A stretch of DNA of 64,000 bases. Source: Toxorhynchites rutilus septentrionalis. Taxonomy: Eukaryota > Arthropoda > Insecta > Diptera > Culicidae. Position numbers and translations under genes: made by a program. The DNA is taken from assembly GCF_029784135.1 (NCBI RefSeq), contig NC_073746.1:108532661-108596660 (forward strand). The letters run 5' to 3'. The stretch's first letter is position 1, and each line of letters starts with the position of its first letter. Shown here in pieces: positions 1 to 10,799 of this stretch. Under the pieces are notes generated by a model that did not search any database, was not told the DNA's origin, and saw only the letters and a list, made by a program, of their open reading frames with translations.

Positions 1-548
1 TGTGTGATTTCCATGAAGAAAAATCGATTTGCATTTGCTAGTTGCGTAAAAACACCCCAAATTGGACAAACCAAGATCATTTACCCTACCTGCTCATTCA
101 CTATCAGCATCGTTCTCGGATACTGACGAAACGGAGAAATTCGTTGAGGAAGATAACGAAGTACAGAATGCTCATAATAGTGACAACAAATTAAATTGTG
201 GAAGCATGCAAGGTTTCCGTTTCAGTTAAAATGCTTTCATTTAGTGAATATGCAATTCCAATTCCACTTGCCAGAAATGCTTCGAAAGACTCCAATTCCG
301 TGTAAAAAAATACCGTCTTGACTCAAATTTCGAACATTTAATTTTTGACTCAAATTCCGAACACCAACATAAAATGGTGTTGTCCAAGACACGACGGCAA
401 TGGGAATATTTCGAGCTTCCTTTTTCAAACGGATCAAACTGTGCTATAGAATTAGCGAATGATATTGCCAGCTTTGGCTGACGAAGTTTGCATTCACTAC
501 TCGGATCGATTCTGCAGAATGCTTCCTCGCCATCCAAGTATATGCAAT
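1..548. other. Unassigned flank
   Basis: No gene, RNA or repeat recognised. Reading frames here are short (under 100 codons), overlap on the two strands and show no family motif. Confidence 0.4.
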
Positions 549-1233
549 CCTTAAGGGTGATTACACATTATCCGGTTTCAGCCGGACCGGTTTCAAAAAG
601 CACCGCTGGGTTTGGACGGATAATCGGATAACAATGTGAAAAAGACCTCGCGCTACACAAAACCGTGCATCTCTCACATACACATACGTGCATTTATTTA
701 TATAGTGGATTGACAGATAAACATTGCTGCAAATACTCCTGCTACATGCAGCCGTCTGCATACAGAAAACCTTGAAAACACGGCTGCTGCAGCAATTACG
801 AGTCTTCTCAAATTTGCGTTCCTTTGGAGAGTATATACGGCCGTGTTAAAATGTGGCACACCAGGAACACGGCGGTTCTTGCGAAAATGACGCGCACCCT
901 GCATCAGAACGGTATTATTACCGATAGGTGCGATCGAGCGGTCGAAGGTGTGAATCTTCTCGCCCCATTTCAGAATACAATTGCAATGACAAATAAATTT
1001 TAAAGTCCAGTTGCGGTGTATTTATCCATACGCTAAATTGTTTTATTTCCAAACTTACACAAAGAGTATTATTCAATCCATACGCTCTGTTGCCACATAT
1101 TTCCAATAGAATTTGAATGAACCAATAAAAAACATTTCGTAAGCTAAGGGCACTACTCAATTATTTATTCACTTCCTGTGATTTTCTTAGAATTTGCCTA
1201 CGAGATAATCCATCTATTCTAGAGTGTCTTTTT
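549..1233. repeat. Probable degenerate repeat segment next to the histone repeat
   Basis: The stretch starting near 549 (ACACATTATCCGGTTTCAGC) recurs in reverse orientation at about 7437-7462, which suggests a dispersed repeat end. The rest, up to the T-run at 1229-1233 that borders the histone repeat, shows no coding signal. Confidence 0.35.
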
Positions 1234-1490
1234 GACGTAGGACTACGTCTAACCGGAAGATATAGGGGGTGAAATGGAAATCTAGGCACTGAACAAGTAG
1301 GAAAAAATGCAAGATTTGGAACGCTTATAACTCGAGCATTTCTCAATAGATCGCAAAGGTTTTTGCATCAATTGATAGGAAATATATCTACGCATCTATC
1401 ATTACGAATAACATTTCATTTTTCTTGAGATAAATAATTGAATAATTGTGAAATATCAAGCATTGTCCAAATGCACTATGTGCCCATTTT

Positions 1491-1660
1491 TGATTGGTCC
1501 ATTTTGTGCTCCTCAAATCGTACCGACCAAAACGGGCAACCAGAGCAGCAGCGAAATAGAATGAAGCACGATTGGAAAGGAAAAAGAAAAAAATGAACGA
1601 AACATTGGTCGCAGTCTCACACATGCGTAATTCTCGAGCCAGCCAGTCAGCTTAAAAATC
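1491..1660 (+). promoter_or_regulatory. H2A-type promoter remnant upstream of the H2A pseudogene
   Basis: Upstream of the H2A start at 1752 there are ATTGG (inverted CCAAT) motifs near 1493, 1571 and 1604 and a TATA-like CTTAAAAATC at 1651-1660, about 100 bp before the ATG. CCAAT boxes plus a nearby TATA element are usual for replication-dependent histone genes. The same arrangement is present in reverse in copies B and D. Activity is not shown. Confidence 0.45.
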
Positions 1661-1751
1661 CCCGCTCCGCTGCCGTAACGATCATTCTCATCGAAACCGT
1701 ACACCACATCGTTTCGCATCACATCAGATCAACAAACCAACACAAACAGCC

Positions 1752-1959
1752 ATGGTTGGACATGGCAAAGGAGGAAAAGTGAAGGGAAAGGCAAAATCCC
1801 GCTCGAACCGTGTTGATCTGGAGTTCCCCGCAAGGGTAGCTAGGCCGAGCGCGTTAGTACCAGTGCACCAGTCCACCTAGCCGGCGTTATATAGTTTCGG
1901 CCGCCGAAGTAATCGAGTTGGCTGGTAAAGCTGCTCGCGACGATAAGAAAACCCGCATT
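1752..1959 (+). pseudogene. Histone H2A pseudogene, second type, in copy A
   Basis: From the ATG the frame reads a recognisable H2A N-terminus (GKGGKVKGKAKSRSNR, residues 5-20), then FP. A short deletion removes the VGRIHRLL segment. H2A reappears in shifted frames: RKG, AERV, APV-LAGV, then AAEVIELAGKAARDDKKTRI. At least three stops (near the Tyr of GNY, in the MEY segment and after AEV) plus frameshifts break it. The part after KTRI is not recognisable H2A, so the C-terminal docking region is missing. H2A normally pairs with H2B in the nucleosome; this copy cannot encode a working protein. Confidence 0.8.
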
Positions 1960-2194
1960 CGGAACAGAACACATTCGGTTCGGTGGACATCAAGACAACA
2001 GGCAGTTGCAGCGAGTGGCGAGTGGCAAACGCAATCGCAAAACGGCATCAGGTAGCAGAAGAAAAAAGTTTGTTCTTTATACAAACTGCTTTGGTGGCAA
2101 ATCCAGAACAAGGCGGCATCAAGGGAGTTCGAAATGATTTTTTTCAAAACCACGAGTACTAAGTTTTCTAAATTGGAACCATTCCATAAAACAA

Positions 2195-2210
2195 GGCGCT
2201 TTTCAGGGCC
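2195..2210 (+). promoter_or_regulatory. Histone mRNA 3' stem-loop, H2A type 2 unit, copy A
   Basis: GGCGCTTTTCAGGGCC matches the replication-dependent histone 3' stem-loop pattern (GGYYYTTHTHARRRCC) except for one position, which breaks one stem pair. About 13 bases downstream lies AAAAAAGAGTTTA (2223-2235), like the purine-rich histone downstream element bound by U7 snRNA. It lies about 235 bp after the H2A remnant on the same strand, as expected of the gene's own 3' end. Confidence 0.7.
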
Positions 2211-2806
2211 ATTAAATCTTCCAAAAAAGAGTTTAGGAAATACAGTTCAATGCTTTCTAAAACATTATCCAAAATAATAATAAAACACAAATTGATTTTT
2301 TCATAATTTGTTTGCCAGGATCTGATGAGTATGTGAATTTGGCAGTTGTTCTGAGCTTATTGATAGTTGGGGACTTTCCTGATTATTCAATTTTCACCAA
2401 TTCTTAAATTGTTTCCAGATTGAAAGTACAGTAATTTACTATTAGTTCGACATTTAGCTACTTGGACGGACATGTAATGCGACTTATTTAGTTGGACATT
2501 TTTGTAAACATAGAGATCCAAATTATGACCCCACATTGAAAATCGACACTGTACCACTGTCATCGCAAATGTTCAATTACAGGTTAAAATCGCCTCCAAT
2601 GCAACACTGAGTGGCGCTTCGGCACGTCGCATTGAATGTAATTTACTGTACAACATGTCACAAAGCTGGATGGGAAGAAATTTTCCAACTGTGAAAGCTG
2701 TGGCGAGTGGCAAACGCAATCGCTAAACAGAAAGGTTTAGCCGAACAAGATGGGGATATCGAGTGATAACAAAACAATAAACTCTTTAGATAGAAGATAA
2801 TTTTGT

Positions 2807-2822
2807 GATCCTGAAAAGGACC
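2807..2822 (-). promoter_or_regulatory. Histone mRNA 3' stem-loop of the H2A-divergent unit, copy A
   Basis: On the minus strand this reads GGTCCTTTTCAGGATC, one base from a perfect histone stem-loop, followed by CTAAAGAGTTTA as a candidate histone downstream element. It closes a short unit whose TATA-like TTTATACT lies at about 2983-2990 on the same strand. Confidence 0.65.
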
Positions 2823-3187
2823 CTTTTTAGCTTGCATGTGAATCCAACGAGCGAACAAATCGTAATGAATGTATTTTTTTGCCATCGCTCCCTTTTAACG
2901 CTCATTCGTTCGTCTCGTTGGACTCGCCCCTTTGGCTGAGTCTGCTGATTTGTCTCTATCCTGTGAGTGTGTACCGCTAGAGTATAAAACACGCGGACCC
3001 CAAAAAAAAAGACGGGTGGGTAATGTCGGGGACATAACCGGAGTGACGTAGGACTATACAAAGGGGACAGCTTTTGTTAAATATATATTTTAAATATATT
3101 GTTTTATTTTCTTCTCCTACGTGAATACCTACCTATCTACCTGAAAAATGGATTAGTTTACTGTTTACTCTTTATGAATATGTTGAT

Positions 3188-3203
3188 GGTTCTGAAAAGA
3201 ACC
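3188..3203 (-). promoter_or_regulatory. Histone mRNA 3' stem-loop of H2A type 1 unit, copy B
   Basis: The minus strand reads GGTTCTTTTCAGAACC, a perfect 16-nt histone stem-loop: a GGTTC/GAACC stem around the loop. ATAAAGAGTAAA follows downstream as a plausible U7-binding purine element. It terminates the H2A type 1 remnant at 3443-3669. Confidence 0.8.
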
Positions 3204-3442
3204 TTTGGTGTTGTGTTTTGGTTATCACTCGATATTCTCATCTTGTTCGGTTAAACCATCCTGTTTAGCTATTGCGTTTGCCACTCGCCACAGCTTTCAC
3301 AGTTGGAAAATTTCTTCCCATCCAGCTTGTGACATATTGTTCAGTAAATTACATTTAATGCGACGTGCCGGAGAAACACTTTGCCACTCACTGAAACTAA
3401 TTGTTGCCTTGATGAGCGCCGAACCGAAGCTGCTCTGTTCTT

Positions 3443-3669
3443 GATGCGGGTTTTCAAATTGTCGTGAGCAGCTTTGCAAGCCAACTCGAGCACTCCGACG
3501 GCCGAAACTCTATAATCCCTGTTAGGTATACTGGTGCTCCGGCACCAATCCGTTCGGCCGTTACCCTTGCGGAGCAATCAGTGAATGCGACCAACAGGGA
3601 ACTGGACACTTGCACGGTTCGAGTGGGACTTTGCCTTTCCCTTAACTTGTCCTCCTTTGTTACGTCCAC
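3443..3669 (-). pseudogene. Histone H2A pseudogene, first type, in copy B
   Basis: The minus strand encodes, across several frames, GR-KGG-VKGKAKS-SNR-GLQFPVG, then LLRKGN, then AERIGAGAPVYLTGI, then VLELACKAAHDNLKTRI. This covers about residues 3-78 of a 124-residue H2A. The start codon region is altered (ATC in place of ATG), frames shift at least twice, and the C-terminal third is replaced by unrelated sequence. This type keeps the FPVGRIH and APVY segments better than the type 2 remnant. Confidence 0.8.
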
Positions 3670-3734
3670 GATGCCGATACCGTACAACCACACGGGTTTA
3701 CGGTTTGAAAGAAAATAAGATATTTTTTTGGGGT

Positions 3735-3915
3735 CCGCGTGTTTTATACTCTAGCGGTACACACTCACAGGATAGAGACAAATCGGCAGACTCAGCCAGA
3801 GGGGCGAGTCCAACGAATGAGCGTTAAAAGGGAGCGATGGCAAAAAAATACATTCATTACGATTTGTTCGCTCGTTGGATTCACATGCAGGCTAAAAAGG
3901 GTCCTTTTCAGGATC
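3735..3915 (+). promoter_or_regulatory. Short histone-type transcription unit: TATA element to stem-loop, copy B
   Basis: A TATA-like TTTATACT at about 3743-3750 points away from the H2A type 1 remnant, and a near-perfect histone stem-loop GGTCCTTTTCAGGATC at 3900-3915 ends the unit, followed by CTAAAGAGTTTA. H2A and H2B genes are usually divergent neighbours, so this could be a collapsed H2B or other histone unit; the roughly 150 bp between shows no histone residues I can identify. It holds a short ATG frame, MSVKRERWQK, which runs through the stem-loop without a stop. Confidence 0.5.
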
Positions 3916-4511
3916 ACAAAATTATCTTCAATCTAAAGAGTTTATTGTTTTGTTATTACTCGATATCCCCATCTTGTTCGGCTAAACCTTTCTGTTTAGC
4001 GATTGCATTTGCCACTCGCCACAGCTTTCACAGTTGGAAAATTTCTTCCCATCCAGCTTTGTGACATGTTGTACAATAAATTACATTCAATGCGACGTGC
4101 CGAAGCGCCACTCAGTGTCGCATTGGAGGCGATTTTAACCTGTAATTGAACATTTGCGATGACAGTGGTACAGTGTCGACTTTCAATGTGGGGTCATAAT
4201 TTGGATCTCTATGTTTACAAAAATGTCCAACTAAATAAGTCGCATTACATGTCCGTTCAATTAGCTAAATGTCGAACTAATTGTAAATTACTGTACTTTC
4301 AATCTGGAAACAATTTAAGAATTGGTGAAAATTGAATAATCAGGAAAGTCCCCAACTATCAATAAGCTCAGAACAACTGTCAAATTCACATACTCATCAG
4401 ATCCTGGCAAACAAATTATGAAAAAATCAATTTGTGTTTTATTATTATTTTGGATAATGTTTTAGAAAGCATTGAACTGTATTTCCTAAACTCTTTTTTG
4501 GAAGGTTTAAT

Positions 4512-4527
4512 GGCCCTGAAAAGCGCC
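4512..4527 (-). promoter_or_regulatory. Histone mRNA 3' stem-loop of H2A type 2 unit, copy B
   Basis: The minus strand reads GGCGCTTTTCAGGGCC followed by an AAAAAAGAGTTTA purine element, the same as copies A and D. Confidence 0.7.
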
Positions 4528-4765
4528 TTGTTTTATGGAATGGTTCCAATTTAGAAAACTTTGTACTCGTGGTTTTGAAAAAAACCATTTCGAACGCCCT
4601 CGATGCCGCCTTGTTCTGGATTTGCCACCAAAGCAGTTTGTATAAAGAACAAACTTTGTTCTTCTGCTACCTGCTGCCGTTTTGCGATTGCGTTTGCCAC
4701 TCGCCACTCGCTGCAACTGCCTGTTGTTGTCTTGATGTCCACCGAACTGAATGTGTTCTGTTCCG

Positions 4766-4973
4766 AATGCGGGTTTTCTTATCGCCGCGAGCAGCTTTGC
4801 CAGCTTACTCGATCACTTCGGCGGCTGAAACTATATAGCGCCGGCTAGGTGGACTGGTGTACTGGTACTAACGCGCTCGGCCTAGCTACCCTTGCGGGGA
4901 ACTCCAGATCAACACGGTTCGAGCGGGATTTTGCCTTTCCCTTCACTTTTCCTCCTTTACCATGTCCAGACAT
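4766..4973 (-). pseudogene. Histone H2A pseudogene, second type, in copy B
   Basis: Counterpart of 1752-1959. Here the start reads ATG TCT GGA CAT (MSGHGKGGKVKGKAKS), which is closer to normal H2A (MSGRGKGG) than copies A and D, where the second codon is GTT (Val). The inner deletion after FP, the stops and the loss of sequence beyond KTRI are shared with A and D, so they predate the spread of the repeat. Confidence 0.78.
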
Positions 4974-5548
4974 GGCTGCTTGGGTTGGTTTGTTGATGTG
5001 TTGTGATGCGAAGCGATGTGGTGTACGGTTTGAATGAGAATGATCGTTACGGCAGCGGAGCGGGGATTTTTAAGCTGACTGGCAGGCTCGAGAATTACGC
5101 ATGTGTGAGACTGCGACCAATGTTTCGTTCATTGTTTTCTTTTTCCTTTCCAATCGTGCTTCATTCTATTTCGCTGCTGCTCTGGTTGCCCGTTTTTGTC
5201 GGTACGATTTGAGGAGCACAAAATGGACCAATCAAAAATGGGCACATAGTGCATTTTGACAATGCTTGATATTTCACAATTATTCAATTATTTATCTCAT
5301 GAAAAATGAAATGTTATTCGTTATGATAGATGCGTAGATATATTTCCTATCGATTGATGCAAAAACCTTTGCGATCTATTGAGAAATGCTCGAGTTATAA
5401 GCGTTCCAAATCTTGCATTTTTTCCTACTTGTTCAGTACCTAGATTTCCATTTCACCCCCTATATCTTCCGGTTAGACGTAGTCCTACGTCAAAAATATC
5501 TTATTTTCTTTCAAACCGTAAACCTGTGTGGTTGTACGGCATCGGCAT

Positions 5549-5776
5549 CGTGGACGTAACAAAGGAGGACAAGTTAAGGGAAAGGCAAAGTCTCAATCGA
5601 ACCGTACAGGTCTCCAGTTCCCTGTTGGTCGCATTCACTGATTGCTCCGCAAGGGTAATTAGGCCGAACGGATTGGTGCCGGAGCACCAGTATACCTAAC
5701 AGCGATTATAGATTTTGGCCGTCGGAGTGCTCGAGTTGGCTTGCAAAGCTGCTCACGACAATCGGAAAACCCGCAT
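5549..5776 (+). pseudogene. Histone H2A pseudogene, first type, in copy C
   Basis: The plus strand repeats the type 1 H2A segments: GGACGT start context, [22 protein letters not shown], then RIGAGAPVY, VLELACKAAHDN and KTRI, with the same frame breaks as copy B. No intact frame. Confidence 0.78.
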
Positions 5777-6011
5777 CAAGAACAGAGCAGCTTCGGTTCG
5801 GCGCTCATCAAGGCAACAATTAGTTTCAGTGAGTGGCAAAGTGTTTCTCCGGCACGTTAAATGTAATTTACTGAACAACATGTCACAAGCTGGATGGGAA
5901 GAAATTTTCCAACTGTGAAAACTGTGGCGAGTGGCAAACGCAATAGCTAAACAGGAAGGTTTAACCGAACAAGATAGGAATATCGAGTGATAACAAAAAC
6001 ACAACACCAAA

Positions 6012-6027
6012 GGTTCTTTTCACAACC
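6012..6027 (+). promoter_or_regulatory. Histone mRNA 3' stem-loop, copy C (one base decayed)
   Basis: GGTTCTTTTCACAACC differs from the perfect version in B and D by one G-to-C change, which breaks one stem pair. ATAAAGAGTAAA follows. Confidence 0.6.
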
Positions 6028-6271
6028 ATCAACATGTTCATAAAGAGTAAACAGTAAAGTAATCCATTTTTCAGGTAGATAGGTAGGTATTCACGTAGGA
6101 GAAGAAAATAAAACAATATATTTAAAATATATATTTAACAAAACCTGTCCCCTTTGTATAGTCCTACGTCACTCCGGTTATGTCCCCGACATTACCCACC
6201 CGCCTTTTATTCCACCATTGCAGTATGAATCTTTACGATTAAAACAACATAATTTTCCTTCAAAAACTATT

Positions 6272-6783
6272 TCATCGCTGCTTCCGCAGATTCTCATCCA
6301 GAATCGCGCTCAGCATATTTCGCAATTCCTCGATCGCGTACTCCCGGGGCAGGGACGGCTTCTCGAGCGCATTTCGCATCAACACATAGTTATCAATACG
6401 CGGATCCTAGGCGAAAAATGACCGAATCAGATATGCCAACCGCTGGATAATTTCGCTCTGACAGAGCCGATGCTTCTGCATCGGGCAGGAGAACATCTTG
6501 ATCACCGGTCTCATGGCAGACAGTTTGGTCTTGAGCTCCTCGAGCCGAGCCCTGTCATCGATCGCTTTCCGGGTCAGGTCGAACTGTGTGGAATACCCAA
6601 TAAGAATATGAGTAGAGAGCTATTATTGGTGTGTTAAAATTAACGAAAACTGACCTTCACATTCAGCTCGATAAAATCGCTGACCATAGCTTTGCTTTGA
6701 GCAGAAACCTGCATCACTAAACTTGTTCCACAGCAGCGAAATAAAGGAGTAAAGTAGAAATCCATCCATATCACTTGCAAATT
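6272..6783 (-). CDS. Two-exon gene-like model with an in-frame stop, product unknown
   Basis: Minus-strand exon at 6655-6783 (43 codons) and exon at 6272-6583 join in phase across a 71-bp GT-AG intron (donor AAG/GTCAGT, acceptor CACAG/TTC). The upstream edge also has an acceptor (TTCAG) at 6784-6786, so earlier exons are expected but not found. The joined frame is rich in Glu, Lys, Arg and Leu (KAIDDRARLEELKTKLSAMR; NALEKPSLPREYAIEELRNM), suggesting helices or coiled coil, and ends in a TGA at 6272-6274. A TAG at 6407-6409 interrupts the second exon at codon 59, with the same reading style continuing after it. It could be a decaying gene, a recoded stop or an assembly error. I do not recognise the family. 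The end lies only 68 bp from the histone repeat. Confidence 0.42.
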
Positions 6784-6786
6784 CTG

Positions 6787-9700
6787 AATTTCAAAAACAA
6801 CAAACAAACGTCAATAGCACACACATACTAATACATGGGACGAAAAACTGCCTGAATTGTACTAATACTAACAGACATGACAAACAACTGTCAATCCGCG
6901 CTGATGGCATGGAACTTCGTGCTCTGCTTTTGGGAAATGATAGTGATAATAGATTTTCAGGTGCAATAAACACATGTTTGAAAATAAAGGTTATGAATGA
7001 AAATTACCTTCTTCTTATAAAATATGTTATTTTCGTAATGGAGTAACACGTTCTTTTGCAAGTGGAGAAACCCCTCTGAAAAAGAACTGTGTTTGATGAT
7101 GTTTTTATATTACAATTAATAGTTTCAGTGAAAATATGAAAAAAATTATACAAAAATGGTTAAATAAAAGTCAGTACTACGTGTTTGAAGTAATAAAATA
7201 ACATGAAGTAAAAATTTTCATTCAAAAATTAAGCAACTTAAAACTGTTTTAAGGTCTAATAATCTTATAGACGATGATTTGCTTTCCCAAACTGATGTCT
7301 CCAGACGTCGGCACAACACTATTGTCATCGCGTATAATGCTTGTCCGGGGCCGGACATTGTAGTCGCAGTAGACGGCTGCATCACGGCGCCGTAAAGAAG
7401 TTGGTACGGTCGAAATTTGCCATTTGGGTTTCAAACCGTTCCGGCTGAAACCGGATAATGTGTAATCGGCCTAACTGTGTGTTTGCGTGCAGATCTTGCT
7501 CTTTGGTTGGCATTTCCGCTTGCGCTACCGATTTGCGTTGCGCTTTCGGAATAACTGACTCAATGGGAAAATCACACACTTATCGGGATATTGAAAATGA
7601 ACAGTCACAACATTCCTGACAATTCAAAGGTAATGAATAAATGTGAATGAATTCTCTTGACTCGAACTTTAAGAAAAACCCAGTTACCTTGAATGAATAT
7701 GTATGAACACAGTTGTTAATTTGATTGACGTCGATTGAATGACAGCAGCATCGACAAACAAAATAATCGCGTTATACTGATAAAAATATATTTTCAATAT
7801 TACTCAGCAAGTTCAATATTACCAAACCCTGATCCGATGTGATATCGTTTACCGTAATCATTATTCTTGGTCAGTTTGAGCAAATGGTTACACATAATAA
7901 AAAATTGTGTTTGTTTACGAAATTCAGATTCGATCATTTCAGACGATGCGAGACTTCTATGAACAAAACACAGATTATATTATGGAAACTGGTCAATACT
8001 ACGATTTCCATGGCACACATCGAAATATTTTGATTTTGTGTTTTTCAGGTGATTTTTTTCACTTTTCAGTTGCTCATGATTAGTCAAGGGAAGGAAAAAA
8101 ATCAATTACTTAAAATTTCACAAAGCGATAAAACGGAAACAAATATGTATGACCAAATTTTTGATAGAAAGTCGCCATATTGCATAGGAAAAATCAAAGG
8201 CAGGCCACGCACACACGAACTAACACTTATCAAGAATAAAAACGGATATCAACGTTGGCCCAATTGGTTCAATTTTCATCAAACACACTGCTGCTTACAA
8301 AGCAATTTTAATCGAAGTTTTCACTCATCCCAGTTTTGACAAACGCACACCTGCAATATGGAAATCAGCCGTCAGCAGTTGTAGTCACTTGATTGTGCTT
8401 TTCTGGAGCTTTTTTGGGGATCATTTTTCATGAGTGTGAACAAAGATATATATTTCAATTATCTGCTCGTACTTTAAAGAGGTCCTTTGTAGCTTCGGAC
8501 TAAACTGCTTCTGGGTTCGTTGTCCAAGCTGAAGAAACTAAGTTATTCAATTTCATCCCCTCGGTCCTATTTTATGTTGTTTAGTGCTCAATAAAGGCTC
8601 GAGCATGTTGGTCGACCAAATAAAACCCAATAAAATTCAATTAAATCGAACATCCAAACCACAACGGGCTTCTGGACAAAGGTCCGTCTGCTCACATTTC
8701 CACCAGCAAAAAAAGAACAGAGACAAACTGGGAGACACCCAAGTCTGTTTTGCAATTTCATTAAGCCGTCGGATGCTGGTGTGGTCCTTGTTCGTTAAGC
8801 ACCAATCTGTGTCAGTTTTGGTTCCGTTTCGATCTTTGATCACACAACAAATCGAACGCCTGTTTTCCGGATGTTTTCTGCCGCAAAAGATGAAAGTGGT
8901 TTCTCCGGTTCAATCAAACCGAGCCACGATGAAAGACGCATTCGATGGCACAGATGTGTCGTGAGGTAAAAGTGATGTAATAGTCAGCATTGCTCTTAAG
9001 CTTGGAAACAAGAGACTGTGAAGGACACCGGAGAAGATCTCGGCACAAACGGTAGGACCTAAGGACGCTGCACAGATTGGACAGCCGTAAAACCGCAAAC
9101 CACCACCAAAGCAAGAGGGGTAAGTACTTGATGGTGAAAGTGAGCTGCAGAAAGGAAACTGCTCGCAAAAATACACTGGAGAGTGCCTTCGAAGAGATAC
9201 TAGAGGCTCGCACTTAACCTTCAACGGAGAGAACTGTATGGAGCAGTTCCGTTCGAGCATTGCCATTTTTTGCTCCCAGCGTTAGGGTGCCCTCATCCGT
9301 ACACCATACGCCTCAACGTGGAAATGGGTGGAAATAACCGTAAATGTTTGATCAGCACCCAATAACAACCGGAGAGATGTGTCTGTTCGGCCCTGTGCTT
9401 CGACTGAGGCTTATCATTTATTGATTCCGATAAAAGTGAAAACGTAGCGATGGACAAAGATTCGAAGCTAAGATTCGACTTTGGTTCTATTAGCAGAAGC
9501 GGTGTGCTTTCCGGGGAGGTTCTCGGGGAAATGGAAAATGATGGGGTTGTTGTTTTCTATCTTACATGGTCGCTGGTGCACAATTTTGTTGGCGACAGAG
9601 CGTGGCTGAAGTTTGGCAGAAGAAATTACAGCTTTGGTCTATTTAGGAGATGTTTCATTGTTGACGGTTTGTGGTTGGTTGCTTTGTATTAGGTTCCCTT

Positions 9701-10598
9701 TAATCTCGGTGTGTTCGTTTCCCTACCTGAGGTGGTACATGATGGAAAAACCCCCCTTGAAGTTAACCATACGCTTAGAAAACATTATTTACACATATAA
9801 AAATGTAACGGTTTATCTATTCTCTGAATATTGGATGAAATGGTAGTAGAAAAAATCTCTGAACAGACGAGACTATCGATTCCTGCAAGCCACAGACAAT
9901 ACACATGCGTGATGTTCATAAAATGTGTGATAGACAGTTTGAATTCAATAGAAAATAAGTAGTTCAAATTATAAATTGAGGTTCATCTACTGAAAAATGT
10001 GGGCTGCTGGAAGAAAGGGACAAGGATTAAAAAAATTAATGAGACCGCGAATTAAAATTCCAGTGTTTCGTATGAACAATTCGCAGGGTTAAAAGTCTGA
10101 TCCTGGTAAGCTATCTAAAGGGAGGCTACTTCAAAAGTCGTGGCGGATAACAATACCATGCAGATGATCTCGAGAGAAAAAAAATGACAAAGTAATGCCA
10201 ATGCATGCAAGGATATCTGCTGGGTGGATGAAAACAGTCTGCAGTTTAGCGACGGTATCTTTAAGCATGAATGTTTGCCTATTGAGCGTTTCAATGAATA
10301 ACTCACTTTCGTTTGTTTGAATATGATCCTGCTGAAGTCAACTCAACACTTTCCTGATAGATCACAGTGATCAGTGGTCAATCAATTGAACAATGTGATA
10401 AAACGCACTCCTATATCGTCTTCTATCTATATAAATAAAAAAGGACCGACGAATGTGTTGGTAAGAGCAAAACTCGAAATAGGAATTGTCCGATTTAGGG
10501 CTGTCTATATCAAACATTTACTCCATGTAACGGAGAAACGTGTTATTAACAAGTGGATGAAAAATCTTGCACGAGAATTGTGTCTGAAAATAATCTGA
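6787..10598. other. Unassigned 3.8-kb stretch
   Basis: No recognisable gene. A minus-strand frame at 7249-7434 (RRRDAAVYCDYNVRPRTS) has varied amino-acid content but no family match or splice context that I can support. 7437-7462 is the inverted match to the segment near 549. The remaining frames, including the 126-codon frame at 8584-8964, look like chance. Confidence 0.4.
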
Positions 10599-10799
10599 TA
10601 CAGGTCGGACTCGATTATCCGGAGACTCGATTATCCGGGGTACGATTATTCGGAATTTTAGGCTCGATTACCCGGAGTATTTTATTTTTGATTTCCGGAA
10701 ATTTTGAATGATGTGTATAATAATTCCATATTTAATAGCTAATATGTGAATGAACTAAATGAAAGAACTTGACTAGTAGAATTCAATTAATGAAAAATG

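Larger units (their letters stand above)
1234..3010 (-). mobile_element. Histone-derived repeat, outer copy, right-end part (copy A)
   Basis: This is the reverse complement of the right two thirds of the unit seen complete at 23850-26335. Its outer end is the palindrome GACGTAGGACTACGTC at 1234-1249, bordered by a T-run. At 3002-3010 the sequence stops in an A-run where copy B (3011-5491) begins; the missing left third of this copy continues at 5492-6204. A plus that segment total about 2.49 kb, the length of an intact unit, so they are one element split by B. It contains one H2A remnant (plus strand) and two histone-type stem-loops. Confidence 0.8.
3011..5491 (+). mobile_element. Histone-derived repeat, complete inserted copy (copy B)
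   Basis: The full unit runs from GACGGGTGGGTAATGTC to the terminal palindrome GACGTAGTCCTACGTC. It is collinear over its whole length with 23850-26335. A-runs border both ends (3002-3010 and 5492-5496), and the sequence outside both ends rejoins to form an uninterrupted unit in the opposite orientation, which proves insertion as one 2.48-kb piece. Content in order: H2A type 1 remnant (minus), short TATA plus stem-loop unit (plus), H2A type 2 remnant (minus). No transposase is visible, so movement must be non-autonomous. The ends do not match the rules for Helitrons (TC and CTRR ends). Confidence 0.85.
5492..6204 (-). mobile_element. Histone-derived repeat, outer copy, left-end part (copy C)
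   Basis: Reverse complement of the left third of the unit; it continues copy A (1234-3010) across inserted copy B. The outer end is CATTACCCACCCGCC at 6190-6204 followed by TTTT. It carries the type 1 H2A remnant and its stem-loop. Confidence 0.8.

Noticed and set aside
3011..5491. Histone repeat considered a Helitron because of gene capture and a 3' hairpin
   Set aside because: The left end is not TC, the right end lacks CTRR after the hairpin, and insertion is not between A and T.
3011..5491. Histone repeat considered a processed H2A retrocopy
   Set aside because: Promoter-like sequence, a divergent unit and sequence beyond the 3' processing site are present, which a processed mRNA would lack.
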